This document shows, piece after piece, positions 1 to 12,561 of a stretch of 64,000 nt of DNA (position 1 is its first letter; each line of letters opens with the position of its first letter). The translations under genes and the position numbers were made by a program. The notes under the pieces are model-generated. The model was not told the DNA's origin. It worked only from the letters and a program-made list of their open reading frames with translations, and searched no databases. Source of the stretch: Echinometra lucunter (taxonomy: Eukaryota; Echinodermata; Echinoidea; Camarodonta; Echinometridae); NCBI GenBank assembly GCA_029962745.1, contig CM057159.1:28847898-28911897 (forward strand), written 5' to 3'.

Positions 1-3000
1 CAGGGTAAAAATGAAGATCACAAGACAATGAAGGAGCTGACGGAGAAAGAGGCTCTCACGAAATTCTGTCGAGGAGCATTATTAGCCATCATAGAAAGTC
101 TGGCAAAGTTTGCGAAGAAGCTCCAAGAATTCAAGAATCTAGATTTAAATGATCAGGTAAGTCATGTACTCTACCTGTTATACATGATAATAGGTTTTGT
201 CAATATCATTATTGTTAACTTGAAAAATCATTGTCAGTGAAGAATTCTTATCTCCTCATGAAAATGTGCAAAGATGATTTAATGTAAAAAAAGGTTTCTT
301 TGTTGTTTTTTACTGAATATTGCCTTTTCTTATTATTTCAGTGATGAAATCGGAGAGTTCTTGCAAAAAAATAGAGTATATAAGAAACCCCAAACACTCT
401 GCTTCAAAGGAAGTCTTGATGTGATTGATTTACAATAGATAATGATCTCTAAACTGATAGCACCCATAAATTACATCCCCCACGGAAGCCTCAACTGCTG
501 AACAGAACAAATGTTCAGTTTCAGACCAACCGTACAGGATGCCTCAGAAAGTAAGAATAACCTGCTAATCAGGTTATTGCAGTTCCAAACACAGCACATG
601 AAGATACAGTGAATTTTTCTGTAAATTTTATTGAATATTGAAATGTTTGAATACTCTTAAGATTGAATTTCCTTATCTGGTTTTGAAATAAATTTCAGCT
701 CTTGAAGTGAAATTAGGTCATGAAGCACCTCACTGAATGAGCAAGGGTAATGTTTGTGAGATGAGAGATTACTTTAAAGTTAGATTTTACCATTTGCATT
801 TAAACAAATAATCTTGGGTATGCAAGGACTCTACAGTGAAAATAATATCCAAGTAGACTATCACTCCCAGTCATCTTTGCCTGGACAAATACCCTCCAAG
901 ACAAGTACCTCTAGAATAATCACACCCCCCAACAATGTACCACTGGACATCTTCCCTCCAACTACCACCAGTAGGTTTACTTCCATCCACATGAAGTCCA
1001 AATGATTGCCAGATGATTGGCAATATGGAAGTGTATCCTATTACGAACACTTTTCATAGATTCGGTCATATCAAATACAATATTCCCTTAATATTTATCA
1101 AACTTCCACCATGAATACTCAAATAACGTACAGAAAATGAAGATGTAAAAAATTTTCGAAGACAAGTAGTCTTTGATCCGATATCACATTCTGATTGCAC
1201 CCCTCTCCGCATACGCAACGTTTTGGTGACCTGAAAATGGAATCGTATTACTGAACGTGCATTTCCTATGGGAAAAAGTTGTACACTGTACCACATCGAC
1301 AATCAGCTAGTTTGACCATTTTTTGCTTTTTGAGAAATTACAAAAGTGTTTTTGCCTCGTTTTTGTCATCTTCCTTTTGAAATCGCCTGTGGGAGAATGT
1401 TGCATTAATCTAAGCGTAGGAAATTAATGTTGGATGCGTAAATGCGCGTATTGGGTAATACAATGTTGTTCATCAATACCATCACTGACTATACACGATC
1501 AGTGATCTACATGTAGTTTTTAGGCACCCTATAGTGGAATTGATTTAAAGGAAGGAACAAAATAGAACAGTTGGCTGTGGTAAACAAACACAGGAAGAAT
1601 TCAAACGCAGACAAGCGATTTATTGAGATGCATTGTGCTGATAAAACAATTACTGGTCTATATTACTTCTGCAAAGGTCTTTAGGTGCATGACAGCGCAT
1701 GAACAGATTTAAAAGATTACGTCATGTATAATCTTTCAGAAAGTGAGAATTACCTTGTATCATGTTAAGCTTAGTAGTTTTCTTTGGTTCTGCTTTGTAT
1801 ATTTTCTTGAGTACTTGAATAAGTCCGAATCTTGACAATCTGAAAATTATGAGTCCGAATATCTGCACCTAGTGTATGAAATACATGTGTGCATGTACCG
1901 GTACATCAAACAGAGACACCTGCATTTCTACATTTGCAATCAGTTGTTAAAATTCACTTTGCTTTTATAGAGTGAGCTTTTTTTTTTGTCCATGTAATGA
2001 AACATTGATGAACTAATATAGTCATATCTTTTCTTCACTTTTGTTGGATTTATAGATTAGGTGTGTCCATTTTCTCTCTAAGAGCCATATTGTTCATTAT
2101 AAAGCATTCCTTTGTTTCATTATGGGGTGTGGCTTCCTTAAGAAAAATAGTCTTTGTCTTTGCAAATCAAAAATTAAAGTGGGTAAAATTACCATAAAAA
2201 GAAAATGAGGTTTTTACTTTATGCTGGGTTCCGACTGCCGATCCGATCAACTCAAGTGTCCCGATCTCTCAAAAGCTAGTCTGCAAAAACAGACATTATT
2301 TTTTGCACTTGAATACAATAATTCCATGAAGCCCTGAATGAGCCTTGTCATGGCAAGTCACTTGCGGTTTCAAATTATTTGACTGTACAAGAGACTTGCC
2401 ATGGGTAGGCTCATTCAAGGCTTCATAGAATTAATGTATTCAGGTGTCAAAATTATGTCTGTTTCTGCAGACTAGGTGTTCAGGTGTCAAAATTATGTCT
2501 GTTTCTGCAGACTATCGTAGGTTTTGAGAGATTGGGACAATCAAGTTGATCGGATCGGCAGTGGGAACCTAGCATAAAGAAGTCATTATCCTATCAAGGA
2601 AGTAAATCTAAGAAGAGAAAGCTCAAGTCCACTTGTACAATACTCATTAGTGGTAAAGTAAACCATTTATCATATTTTAGACCATGAAAAATCTTTGTAA
2701 AGCGTTTTGGATATCAAATAATCGATGACAACTAATATCAAGTCACATATAACTTGGAGATATAAATGATGTGTTAAAATGTGTATTTTAGGTTTTTATC
2801 CCTCCCCTTTACTTAGTGTGGATATGAACTCAGAACAAGTGAATGCAGAAGAGATAGGTACTTTGTTTGAATGATGATCCTTCCTCCTAAAAGGCTCAAA
2901 TGTTATTTTTCAATAGTGATGATAGCAATGATAATACACGGTAGTAGCGCTGTTTGCATGTGTTTCAAAGTGCTGTACAATACATGTATTAAGGAAAAAC

Positions 3001-5175
3001 TTGTATGACATACATGAATGATTTAACAGCATACAAAATATTAACAGCTGTTTAATAGGTTAATTGTTAAAAGAAGTTCTTTAACTTGCATTCCTTTCTG
3101 TTTTCATAATGATTAATGTCTACACTGTAATAGCTTCCTAAGAATTATCTACTTCTTTCTCTTTATGTTGAAGAAAAAAATTTTTGATAAGAGGCCAGAA
3201 TCTGATGAGCATATTGCAAAAATCACCATTATAGCATTTGGCTGTGTGTCCAGCTTATCATCATTCATGTGTACTTCTGTGAATACTGTGCATGTCCTAT
3301 GTAAATCTTTCATTCTACACTGATGGATCACTTTTATTATAACATAAAAAATAGTTTAAATGTTTTTTAATGTTTTAGATGACTTGTTAATAACTTGATA
3401 TCTGAATATAATAGGAAAGCAAAATATTATTGTTTTATCATTCATTTTTTCATCATTCTGCAGTCATTTATCTTTCTGCCTTGGCTCTAGTGTTTGTATT
3501 AAAAAACACCTCTGAAAACTGACTTCCCCCTTTAATCTGTTAATGAAGAAGGAAATAACTCACTAAAATACACAACCTGTGTGTTACATATCAGTCAAAT
3601 ATGTTGTTCAGCTAGGCCTACATGTATGATACTCTCGTTTTCAGAAGGCTCAAGATATGTAATGTCTTTGATTATTGAGATGTGAAAGTGGGAGTTGGCA
3701 TTTTATTGTTAATATTTTTTAATTGAAAAACTTTCCATCTCCGTTTTCTATTCAATTTCCGAGAAAGAATTAATTTGAATATAATGCTTTGGTAGCTATT
3801 ACAGTGTGGACATTAACCTTTAACAGATGAACATTACATATGCCCTGCTAAAGGAAAATGGGTGTCATTTTATTTGGCATTTCAACATTATAAAAAAAAA
3901 ATCAACAAGAGAGTACACAAGGAGAACATGAAAAGAGGATGATGACCATTGAAGATACACCATGATGATATTACCAATTGACTATACTTGAAAGATGGGA
4001 ACAGTACAAGCATGTGTACAGTTTCCCTCATATTGCCCAGTGTGATTTTAAAAACACATTAATTCATGAATAAATCCACACTTTTGCTGGGGAAATACCC
4101 ATTAAAACTTGTATAATGTCTAGTCTACATTGGGTTTTTTTTAATTTCAGACATTCACGAAAGTCAATTTGATTTGTTTTTATACATACTCTATGTAGGT
4201 CTGTCTACTGAAACACGCTGCATTTGAAGTAGCAATGATAGCGACATCATCAAGGTATGCATCGGATGGACTGTGGTTCCCGACTGATGGGGTTTATTTC
4301 ACCAAGAAGATGCTCGAGCAACTAGAAATATCCTTCTTTGATGGAAAGTTCAAGTTCTTTGAGAAGATGAAGAAGCTTAATCTAACAGAGAGGGAACTTG
4401 CATTGTTCTGTGTACTGTCATTAACATCACCAGGTACCGTAACTCAACATGAAATTCATACTAAATATAAGGAAAAAATGATAAAGAGTCATCGTATAGC
4501 GAAGGGCCTACACAAAAGATAAAATTGTCTCCCCCCCCCCTCCAACCTCCCTCCCTCATACCATCATACAGTAAGGTTACACATGAACAAGAAAACACTA
4601 AAAAAAATTTAGCTGTCATGTGGTGAATTTTTTTGGTCATAATCAGTCAAAATACATGACAAAATCTTGTGTTTCATGTCAATTTACAGTCCACAGAATG
4701 TCAACTAAAGTGTGTTGATTAAGACTAGGAAGAGCTGCTTGGAAAGAAGAAGGATTCGCATGAAATCCAAAGATTGTAAGCTTTGATTGGTGGCCAAGAT
4801 TTTGCTTTCAAAACTATAACACTTGAACTTCTCTAAGCAGTTTGTCACCGATTTTATTTTTTGAGACATGAATGTACAGGTAGGTTCTACATGGCCATTT
4901 TTCTTTCCTTCTCTCTCTGTTTAGACCGGGATGAATTAATAGAACGTGATGAAGTCGAGAAGTTCCAAGAGCAAGTCTTAGAAGCTATCCAGATGGAACT
5001 AAGAACCAATCACAGCAATCATCGCTTGTTACTCCCAAGACTACTCTCTCTCCTCGTAGACCTCAGGCAGTTGGTCCTGGACCACATCAAACAGGTCCAG
5101 CAACTGATGCTGATGGATGATCCATCATATTCAGGTCCTCCACCTCTCATCAAGGAGATATTTGGACTCTATTGA
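1..5175 (+). CDS. PPAR-like nuclear receptor (NR1 group), 3' three exons, partial at the 5' side
   Basis: Three exons splice cleanly: 1-156 (open to the left), 4199-4433 and 4925-5175 (TGA). The junctions are CAG/gtaagt, tatgtag/GTC, CAG/gtaccg and gtttag/ACC, giving 642 nt or 213 residues. The product is most of a nuclear-receptor ligand-binding domain: helix 3 (LLAIIESLAKFAKKL), the signature NLDLNDQVCLLK (PPAR has NLDLNDQVTLLK), the helix 8-9 region ending in TSPDRDEL, helix 10 VDLRQLVLDHIKQ, and an AF-2 helix 12 PPLIKEIFGLY at the C-terminus (PPAR ends in LLQEIYKDLY). The family acts in the nucleus as ligand-regulated transcription factors pairing with RXR. The DNA-binding domain must lie left of the window. 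Of four polar residues that hold fatty-acid carboxylates in PPAR-gamma, only the helix 10 His is kept. An E75/Rev-erb relative is the alternative, but those usually lack this helix 12 form. Confidence 0.88.
2218..2578. mobile_element. Fold-back MITE with TIRs of about 80 bp or more
   Basis: The left end TTTATGCTGGGTTCC and the right end GGAACCTAGCATAAA are imperfect reverse complements. The match continues inward through GCCGATCCGATCAACT and the CTCTCAAAA and TGCAGACT regions, and the centre (tcatgaagc / gcttcat) is also self-complementary. The element has no open frame, so it would need a transposase supplied elsewhere. The right arm carries a tandem duplication of about 37 bp at roughly 2440-2513. 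It lies in an intron of the receptor gene. Confidence 0.8.
2919..2990. repeat. Short dispersed repeat fragment (TAGCGC ... TTTCAAAGTGCTGTAC type)
   Basis: An ATGATAATA-rich stretch leads into TAGTAGCGCTGTTTGC and then CAAAGTGCTGTAC. The same word order (ATAATAA, TTATAGCGC, then GCGCTTTAC) recurs at 58806-58880, which suggests two worn copies of one dispersed family. The family is not identified. Confidence 0.4.
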
Positions 5176-5500
5176 TTGGCTCGTGGAGTTTGTAAACTGT
5201 TCAATCAGACTACCTGATCACACCTCTACCTGACAGCTCAGTTTGGACTAACTTGTGCTTTTTTGTGGTTCCCAATAATGTATTGGATTGACATGTAGGT
5301 CCTGCACGAACACCATTTTGAACATAACTGGTCTATACATGTTTTGTCTATGATGTAGTAAGACCAAAATAAAAGGTTATAAACTGTTCAACTTGACTAC
5401 CTGATATTGCCTACAAGTCACATACATACATGACAACTCAGTTTTCAGGAACATTGTTTCTTTTATTCCCTTATACAATGAAGGAACACACAAGTCCTGC
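5176..5500 (+). repeat. Receptor 3' UTR with an internal diverged tandem duplication
   Basis: After the stop codon, the stretch around 5188-5350 (TTGTAAACTGTTCAATCAGACTACCTGATC split over the start, then ACAGCTCAGTTT and CATTTTGAACATAACTGGTCT) is followed by a diverged copy around 5378-5530. The second copy carries ATAAACTGTTCAA, GACTACCTGAT, ACAACTCAGTTTTC and ATTTCTGGTCTGG. The two units are about 190 bp apart and probably both lie in untranslated sequence. Confidence 0.6.
5368..5373 (+). terminator. Candidate poly(A) signal AATAAA for the receptor gene
   Basis: AATAAA lies 193 bases after the stop codon of the PPAR-like gene. Further AATAAA words occur near 8273, so a longer 3' UTR cannot be excluded. 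Confidence 0.5.
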
Positions 5501-6790
5501 ATATTTATCACCTTCAGCATTTCTGGTCTGGTTCTGCTTGGTCATAGACCCAATATATCATTAAAGTGACAAGATTCTATTTATCAACTGGATCATTCAC
5601 CAGCTTTGATCTACATCATCATGGAGCAAACCAGACTTTACAACTCGAGTTTGATGCTAGTAGGCCCAGCATGTCAACCTGGTCTTGTTGCATGTTAGAC
5701 CAAAGCAGGACCCATTCATCCCCTGTGTACTCCCTTACCATGTGATTAATTCTTTTTTGGGGGAAAAAAAACAACTTCAGAAAGTATTGTTCTTTGATAT
5801 TTTATAAGCAAAACTGAGAAAGGCTGATACCACTTTATATCATCTTTTCGTATATAAACTCATGACTTTTGTTTTCTTATTATTTGTATGCCCATCATTC
5901 ATCAACTCATTGACTCAGAATTCCTTATAGTTTTCAAATTCATTGAGAAAAAAGTGCTTGTAAGCGGTCATGATTTGTCTGTCATTTTTCAAGGTGACTT
6001 ATGTTGAAAAAAAAAAAAAAAAAAAATCTCAATCAATCAATAGAAGAACAGACAAGTGACCAGCTAACTAACTGTATATGCTCTACTGAGAATGGAAGAT
6101 TATAATTATGTGCTCTTAAAAAACAAAAATGACTTTTTTTTTTTCATTGGAGGTACAAAATTCATGTCATTCCTATCTTTCATAATTCTAATTCCTGTTT
6201 TGAAGTATTGCTTCATCACTTCTAAATCTGCAGTCAGTGAGCTACTTATGGGAATATTGAATCTACTCCACATCACAAAACTGCAGCTACATATCAGTTG
6301 GATGCTAGAATATTGAAGTAATGAACAGATATTTTTGTTTTTTGTCAGTTGACCCTGTCAAAGTTCACCAAGGTTTGCTTTGTAGTAGTGGTATACAAGC
6401 ACTGTTCTAATCAAGATAGAAAGATAAACTGAAGAGCCTTTTGATGTTTTTAATGATTTTTTTTGCTTCATTTGCTAGAAGCCAGAATGAAGGGTGTTAG
6501 TGTTGTGGTGAAGTACACAGTTAACCCTTTCATGACAGGACTTATTTGAAGACTTATTTAATCAGTCTTTCTGCAAATTGGCAACTCCAGTATTGCTCCA
6601 TTTTTTTCTTACAAAAGAAAGTTATGTATAGATATGTAATGAATATAAATTGATAAGAAGTTTGTTGAGAAGTTAAAGAGTTGGAAATCTGCTTGGATGA
6701 ACAGTGATTTGAATGTTTCTTTGCATTGCCAATTTAAGGATTTTAGTGGTTATATCCCTTTAAAAAATATTGTTATACCAAACAACAGAT

Positions 6791-6972
6791 AGGCATTGTG
6801 GCGTGCACCTGTAATCCAGTTAACAGTGGAAGTTATAAAATGATTCAGCGGACCCGGGTTCGAGTCTCGTCTGAGTCACATTTCTCGGATAGTGACGTAA
6901 AAGGGCGGTCCCAGATGTTAATAATCGTATCTGATTGATACACGTCTGTAGAAACCCAATTCAACAAGATAC
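6791..6972 (+). mobile_element. SINE copy 1 (Pol III promoter, 7SL-like head, tRNA-like B box)
   Basis: About 180 bp. It starts AGGCATTGTGGCGTGCACCT, where GGCGTGCACCTGTAATCC is Alu/7SL-like, and has a canonical B box GGTTCGAGTCT at 6857-6867. The body contains ATCTGATTGATACACGTCTG and it ends in a TTCAACAA-type tail. A second copy is at 11705-11890 with the same order of blocks. An open frame on the minus strand across it is not a gene. Confidence 0.8.
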
Positions 6973-7225
6973 CTAAATGCAACCAAAATGGGCATGTACA
7001 GTATGTGTAGAATCTTTTGCTCTTTCTGGTCATATATTTGGTATAATTTATAGGGCTCTATATCAAAAGTTTTTGGAACAGACCATACAAAATTATTTGT
7101 TTCTCAGTATTCCATTTCATTTCAAGCTTTGTGTTTGAAATTAAAACATGAATATATGCCTTAAAGTGCACCAAATCAATTTCCTTTCATTTCCGACAAG
7201 GAAGTTGAAATTTTCATTCTACAAA

Positions 7226-7784
7226 TTAAAGGCATTGGCTAACTTTGTGAGCAGCTGATTTAAAAAATTCTCAAACTAAGATGAAACATGTGTATGAAAA
7301 CTTGTATTTGTACTCAAAAACCCTGAAACCAACCATAATTTGAAATGAAAAACTGTTAGTAAGACGCAAACAAGGATTTCATTATTTTTGGTCTCAGAGA
7401 CAATAAATAAGAGGAGCATTTTCCACAAGTTCAAAAATCCGTGAGCTGCACCTCTCTCCCTGTACTATACATGATATGTATACACACACCCACATACACA
7501 CCCTACCGTACTATACATGATATGCATACATACACATATACAGTACTGTTCAGGTGAACTCTGTGCACATACACGCTCCGTATGTCCAGTCTGTGCAACC
7601 GACGACCTTTATATTTTCGTCAAACATAGGTTTACGTTTCTAATATGTAAAAATACTTTCCGTCGATATTATACTTTGAAACTTTCAGACTGATATTTTC
7701 AAACTATAACTCTTGTGTTTATACCATTACCAAGTAGCAAAATGAGATTTTTAAAATTCTCACAATGTTAGCCTTTTACTTTAA
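7226..7784. mobile_element. TTAA-flanked MITE, copy 1
   Basis: The left end is TTAA followed by AGGCATTGGCTAAC, and the right end is a worn inverted version closing on TTAA. It matches the element at 44194-44693 through most of its length, including TTTGTGAGCAGCTGATTT, AAACTAAGATGAAACATG and GACGCAAAC. The right TIR is damaged here and intact in the other copy. TTAA target duplication is typical of piggyBac-type elements. No transposase frame is present. Confidence 0.75.
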
Positions 7785-8760
7785 TGAAGAAATCTGATTC
7801 ATTCGAATCATTGGTGAATTGGTGGATAGACGTAATGTAGTTGTATCATAGTATGATTTGTATTACCTGGTACATTGACCTATGTTTTACTATCTAACAT
7901 CAGCTATACATAAAGACTGGCTGCAAGCAATATAGTCATTTAAAGCCTGAAATTGTTCACATAAATCCAATTCAAGCCTTTGAGGAACATGTATTATATC
8001 AGTAGTGACATCAGTATCGCTAATATGTGCTATAAATATTGAGGGATTGCTCTAAAGCATTTTGTGCTAAGAAAAATCAAGTCATTGTCTTAATAGTTTA
8101 TTGGACAACATTTGGCAAATAATAAGACCTTATTTTGATGCAATTACACTGTTTTTTATCTGTGTATTATTGCTACTATTTGTAGAGGCTGCTTACATTT
8201 TTGTCTATTATGTGACAGAAGAAATGAAACTCAATTAATGTCCTGAGGAATGTGTACCAGTCATTGATCAGAATAAAATGGCAATTGATGTGTCAATACT
8301 TTCCCATTTAAAATGTGAACTGTTCGTTTCAACTGCACATCAAAGCTTTTATTTTTCTTTTTTTTTTTGTATGAAAACCTTAAATATTTAATACTTCACA
8401 AAGAATTTTTTAGCATAGTTTTCCATAAATAATGGGAACAAAAAAAAGTCTTTTTTTTTTTTTTTAAATTACATAAAATTCAGATTTAGTACTACGGAAT
8501 GATAAGGTATTTGAAACTTGTGAAACCGCAAGTCAAGTGGCTCGCAAATAAAACCATTATCTGTGTAAACACAGGGTCTCGACACCTTCATGGGAGGTGC
8601 ATTTTTTAAAAACACATTCATGGAATCGTTTCCTCCTTATTACTACTTAATCCGTTTCCCAGTCTCTGTATTTGTTTATTTCTGACTCTATCGCGCTTTT
8701 ATCTCTATTTAAGTAATGCTGTCTGACCCTTATTTTCTACCTGTACATTCCCTTCTTCTC

Positions 8761-8798
8761 TCCCCCCCCCCCTTCCCCCTCCCCCCCCCCCCCCTCTT

Positions 8799-8835
<37 letters not shown>
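8761..8835. repeat. Poly(C) plus (CT)n microsatellite
   Basis: Runs of 10 and 14 C with a few T are followed by about 16 CT units. The (RE)n-type open frame on the minus strand is an artefact of this tract. Confidence 0.9.
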
Positions 8836-8839
<4 letters not shown>

Positions 8840-11290
8840 ATATACTCTTCTTCCAGTAAAACTTTTCATTCCCACTCTATCTTTCTCTTTTCTTTTCATA
8901 ATTGGAATAAGATTCTAAACTGAAACATTTAACCGACATATTAAAAATGCTATAAAGACCCTTGTCAGATTGCATTCATGATGATAGTCTTAACATTTCT
9001 AACAGTTTCAGTCATTGTTTACAGCCGGCAAGCTCGTGAATATGCGTAGATGCCGTACTTTATTTCGCATTAATGCAAACAGTAGCATTATGGTCGGTAG
9101 TAAAGGTTGTAATTTGTGTGCAAATAGTGGAAAGATTAGTCTACCCATGCCTGCTGGTTTAGAATCAAAGTTCAACAGACATGTAGGAGCCATGGAGTGG
9201 ATGAACCCAAGATAAATTTCATTCAGTTCCACCCTATACACCTAACTTCAAGTACCAACGAAACATAATCGCATCCATCTGTGGAGATTGTCTTTAAGAT
9301 GATATTATCTCTACGTACACTGGATAATAGATAGTGACTTGTATAACAGATTTGACCTGCTAATATTTACTTGATGATATTTTGTACATCTGATAGCTTT
9401 CAAGTTCAGCAAACCGTTGAAAAATAGATATGACAAACATAATTTGCTGTAGACAAAAAGATCAAGTAAATTGATTAAAAGATGATGTTTTTTCCATGTG
9501 ACCACAGCATATTATGATGGTTGCATTACATGCATATTGTTGCAATAACCAAGTTTGGACCCAAGATGTGGATTTGATACTGCGCATAGGTAAAATGTTG
9601 TTAGTGATAACAGGCTAGGAAAAGTTAGTTGAGAAACATAGAATACATAACAAGTTTGATCTTAAGAAAGTGATAATTTGTAAATTGTTTTATATTTGCG
9701 ATTGAATTTGTTGAATATGAAAAGAAAATTAAAAGAAAATATGATACTTCAGATCATAATTCCAAACTTTTCCTTTGATATATATAGGGTATCAAATGGA
9801 AGGCATTATTTTTATCATAAAATGGGAAAATTGTGAAAAAATGAATGGCCTTTATCGGTTTTTACAATCAAACTGTTCACATAATACATGTACTTGTGTG
9901 AATGCCCTCCTGGCCCTCGGCACATGATGTGATATCTTGACTGTGAAGTTATGAGGGGATGTCAAAATGTCTTATCTCAGATCACCTCAGAATGCAATGT
10001 GAATATGTCTATTGTGGAAATGTTTAAGGATGTATAAATTGCAGAATGATAGGCAAATATTTACCTTGATAGCAGTTATTTCCAGGCAAAGATGAATTTC
10101 ATGTAGATAATGTCATTGATTTTATGTATATGAAGTGTGCTATGTTGGGAAATGTATAGGATTACTGTGGGCAATATTATGCAGTGTAGCAAGGACCAGA
10201 ATACTTTGATGTGATTATGTTAATGTTTTACATATATTTGAAAAAGAAAAATCAATTTCAGTGCCCCAGACCCGTTTCTGTCTATGAGTTATCATCATTG
10301 ATAACTTGTCAATAGAATATGTTAATTCTAAATTCAGTACTTATATAGAATATACTTGTGTTTACCATTAAGTTGTGAAACTGTGATGAATTTGATAGGC
10401 TCAATCAAACTTTCAAATTAAGTTAATGGAAAAGGAGAATATGATTCTGGTTCAGATTGTGCTTCACACTGTTATGATATTGTGTATTTGTGTATGTATA
10501 TTTCATTGTATTTTTTTTGGGGGGGGATATGATTTGTTGAGATTAAAATGATACATACATATATATGTGTGATATATACATAATCATGTTAGAGGATGAA
10601 TACAATACTGAATGGTAATTAATAGATGCATTCATCAAGGACTTTCAATGGGGGCTTTGTTTGTTGTGATGTCACATTAGGTGTGGGCAAACCTTTGAAA
10701 GTTGATTGTATATTTGGTAAAAACGGGTTATTTTCCTGAACAATTATGTTTTGAATTCATGGTATTTGTATGTAGCCACAACACCCCCAACCAACCCTAG
10801 GCCAAGTTTCTGTTTAATAACTGAAAACGTGTCCCCTCACCTATTACAGAATTATATTTCTCAGATTGTGTAGCAAGAAGTACATGTACAGGTGAAACAG
10901 TATGAATGATATTATCATAGACATCACACTTTCTGTGGATATTTATTAAGTTGTAAATATTAACCATATATATAACTCCTGACTCTCGTTTGTAAGAAAG
11001 TATAATGCTGAACTTTGGTGGAAGTATGTGCCAGTTATTCATCTATGTTTTCAACTCAATGATTGTAACTGTGTAGTGATGGAAATTATGATATACAGTG
11101 TACTAAGACATGGCCGATGACTGGGGAGAATCAAGTGGAAAGATACTAAAACCTTCCATCGATTTGCCAAAGATGATTTTCTATGATAAAGTTTAATTTC
11201 TTTAATAAAATGAATGATCACGAAAACTTTAATCCATTCTCAGTTTTCTTTTATTTTGAGGTAATATTTATGATAAACATGATGATACCC
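8836..11290. other. Intergenic AT-rich DNA without a supported gene
   Basis: Short overlapping open frames on both strands at 9008-9241 do not resemble any family and have no splice context. I see nothing else to annotate. Confidence 0.55.
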
Positions 11291-11299
11291 TTTTCTCCC

Positions 11300-11704
11300 C
11301 CCGACCCCCCCCCCCCCTCTCTCTCTCTATCTCTCTCTCTCATCTCCCTATATTCCTCTTTCTTCCTCTTTTTTTTTCTCTTTGTACTCTTTCTTCCTCT
11401 GTATTTCTTTGTCTTTTCCATGCCATTCTCTCTTTCTATCCCTTCTCTGTGTGTTCCTCTCCCCTCTCCTCCCTCCCCTCTTTCTCCCCTCCCCTCTTGC
11501 ACTATCTCTGTTCCTCATCTAAATACATTCCCCTATTCCCCTTCTCTCTTTTCTATCTCCCTTTATCTTTCTTAGCTGTCTTGCTGCCTCTCTATTTCTT
11601 TATGTTTCCATCTGTCATTCTCTGTGTTCCTCTCCCATTCTCTCTCCATCCATCTCCCCCCCCCTCTCTCTCTCTCTTCTTCTTCATCTCCCTCCATTAC
11701 AACT
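11300..11704. repeat. CT-rich polypyrimidine tract
   Basis: Interrupted (CT)n and C-runs extend for about 400 bp on the plus strand. Long Ser/Leu/Pro-rich or Arg/Glu-rich open frames here are translated repeat. SINE copy 2 follows directly, and the pyrimidine-rich sequence resumes at 11891-12060. Confidence 0.9.
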
Positions 11705-11890
11705 AGGCATTGTGGCGTGTGCCTGTAATCCAGCTAACAGTGGAAGTTGCAAACTGATTCAGCGGACCCAGGTTCGAGTCTGATTCACGTCTTTCGTATG
11801 TTGACGTAAAAGGCCAGTCCCAGGCGTAAATAATCATATCTGATTGATACACGTCTGTAAAAATCCAAATTCAACAACAACAACAACAAT
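11705..11890 (+). mobile_element. SINE copy 2, inserted within a pyrimidine tract
   Basis: Same family as 6791-6972. It has the head AGGCATTGTGGCGTGTGCCT followed by GTAATCCAGCTAACAGTGG, a B box GGTTCGAGTCT at 11771-11781, a body with TGACGTAAAAGG and ATCTGATTGATACACGTCTG, and a (CAA)n tail at 11873-11889. It appears to have split a pre-existing CT-rich tract. Confidence 0.82.
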
Positions 11891-12561
11891 CTATTTCTTC
11901 TACCTCTCTGTCTTCCTTGTATATCTCTCTTTCTTCGTCTGTTTTTCTTTTTTCTTTTTCATCTATTGACCATTCTACATTTCTATCCATTTTCTTTTTG
12001 TTCCCGTTTCTCTCCCTCTCTCTACTTTTCTTTCCTCTCTCTCCCTTCTTTTCACTGAGAAAACAAAACTCCAAAACAAAATTTCATATTTTTAATGAAA
12101 TTAATATAGTGAACCGCTCTTGCTTAGTTGTTCATGAATTCAATTTTTTCGCCAATGCCCCCCCCCCCACACCATAAGACAGGCATTCACAAAAGATCCT
12201 TGGCAAAAGCTATGTAGTGGAAACATTTTGTAAAATGTTCATTTCATTTAAGCCTCTATCGTAAGTCCTTGCTTGAATATAGCGTGTCTTATCATCTTCC
12301 TTCTTTTCTTCTTATCATATTGTTTCGTTTCTCTGGAACTATGTACTTAGATGGCGCTCTTCAATCATAATATTTTGCCTACATTGGATTTTACGGATTT
12401 CTTTTTTTCTTTGGGGATACTGGAAACATAGGAGAGAGAGAGGGGGGGGGGGGAGGGAGGGAGAGGATACGAAAGGTAGACAGAGAGATAGAAGAAATAA
12501 TAGAAAGCTTTTTGAAAACTTTTTCACAGGAAAATAGAAAAGTTAGAGGGCTCTCCCTTAT

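Larger units (their letters stand above)
157..4198 (+). other. Intron of the PPAR-like gene (4.0 kb), with a MITE inside
   Basis: This phase-0 intron runs from a consensus donor (gtaagt at 157) to an acceptor ending TATGTAG at 4198. It is AT-rich, contains the fold-back element at 2218-2578, and otherwise shows no coding signal I can support. Confidence 0.8.
5531..8760. other. Intergenic DNA downstream of the receptor gene
   Basis: Apart from SINE copy 1 and TTAA-MITE copy 1 I see only AT-rich sequence, a poly(A) tract near 6006-6026 and short T runs. The open frames are short and show no conserved motif. Confidence 0.6.

Noticed and set aside
6845..7033. 62-codon minus-strand frame ending in SDETRTRVR
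   Set aside because: It is the SINE copy read backwards; the B box accounts for the sequence.
9008..9241. Overlapping open frames on both strands
   Set aside because: Two antisense frames of similar length with no motif or splice signals; most likely chance.
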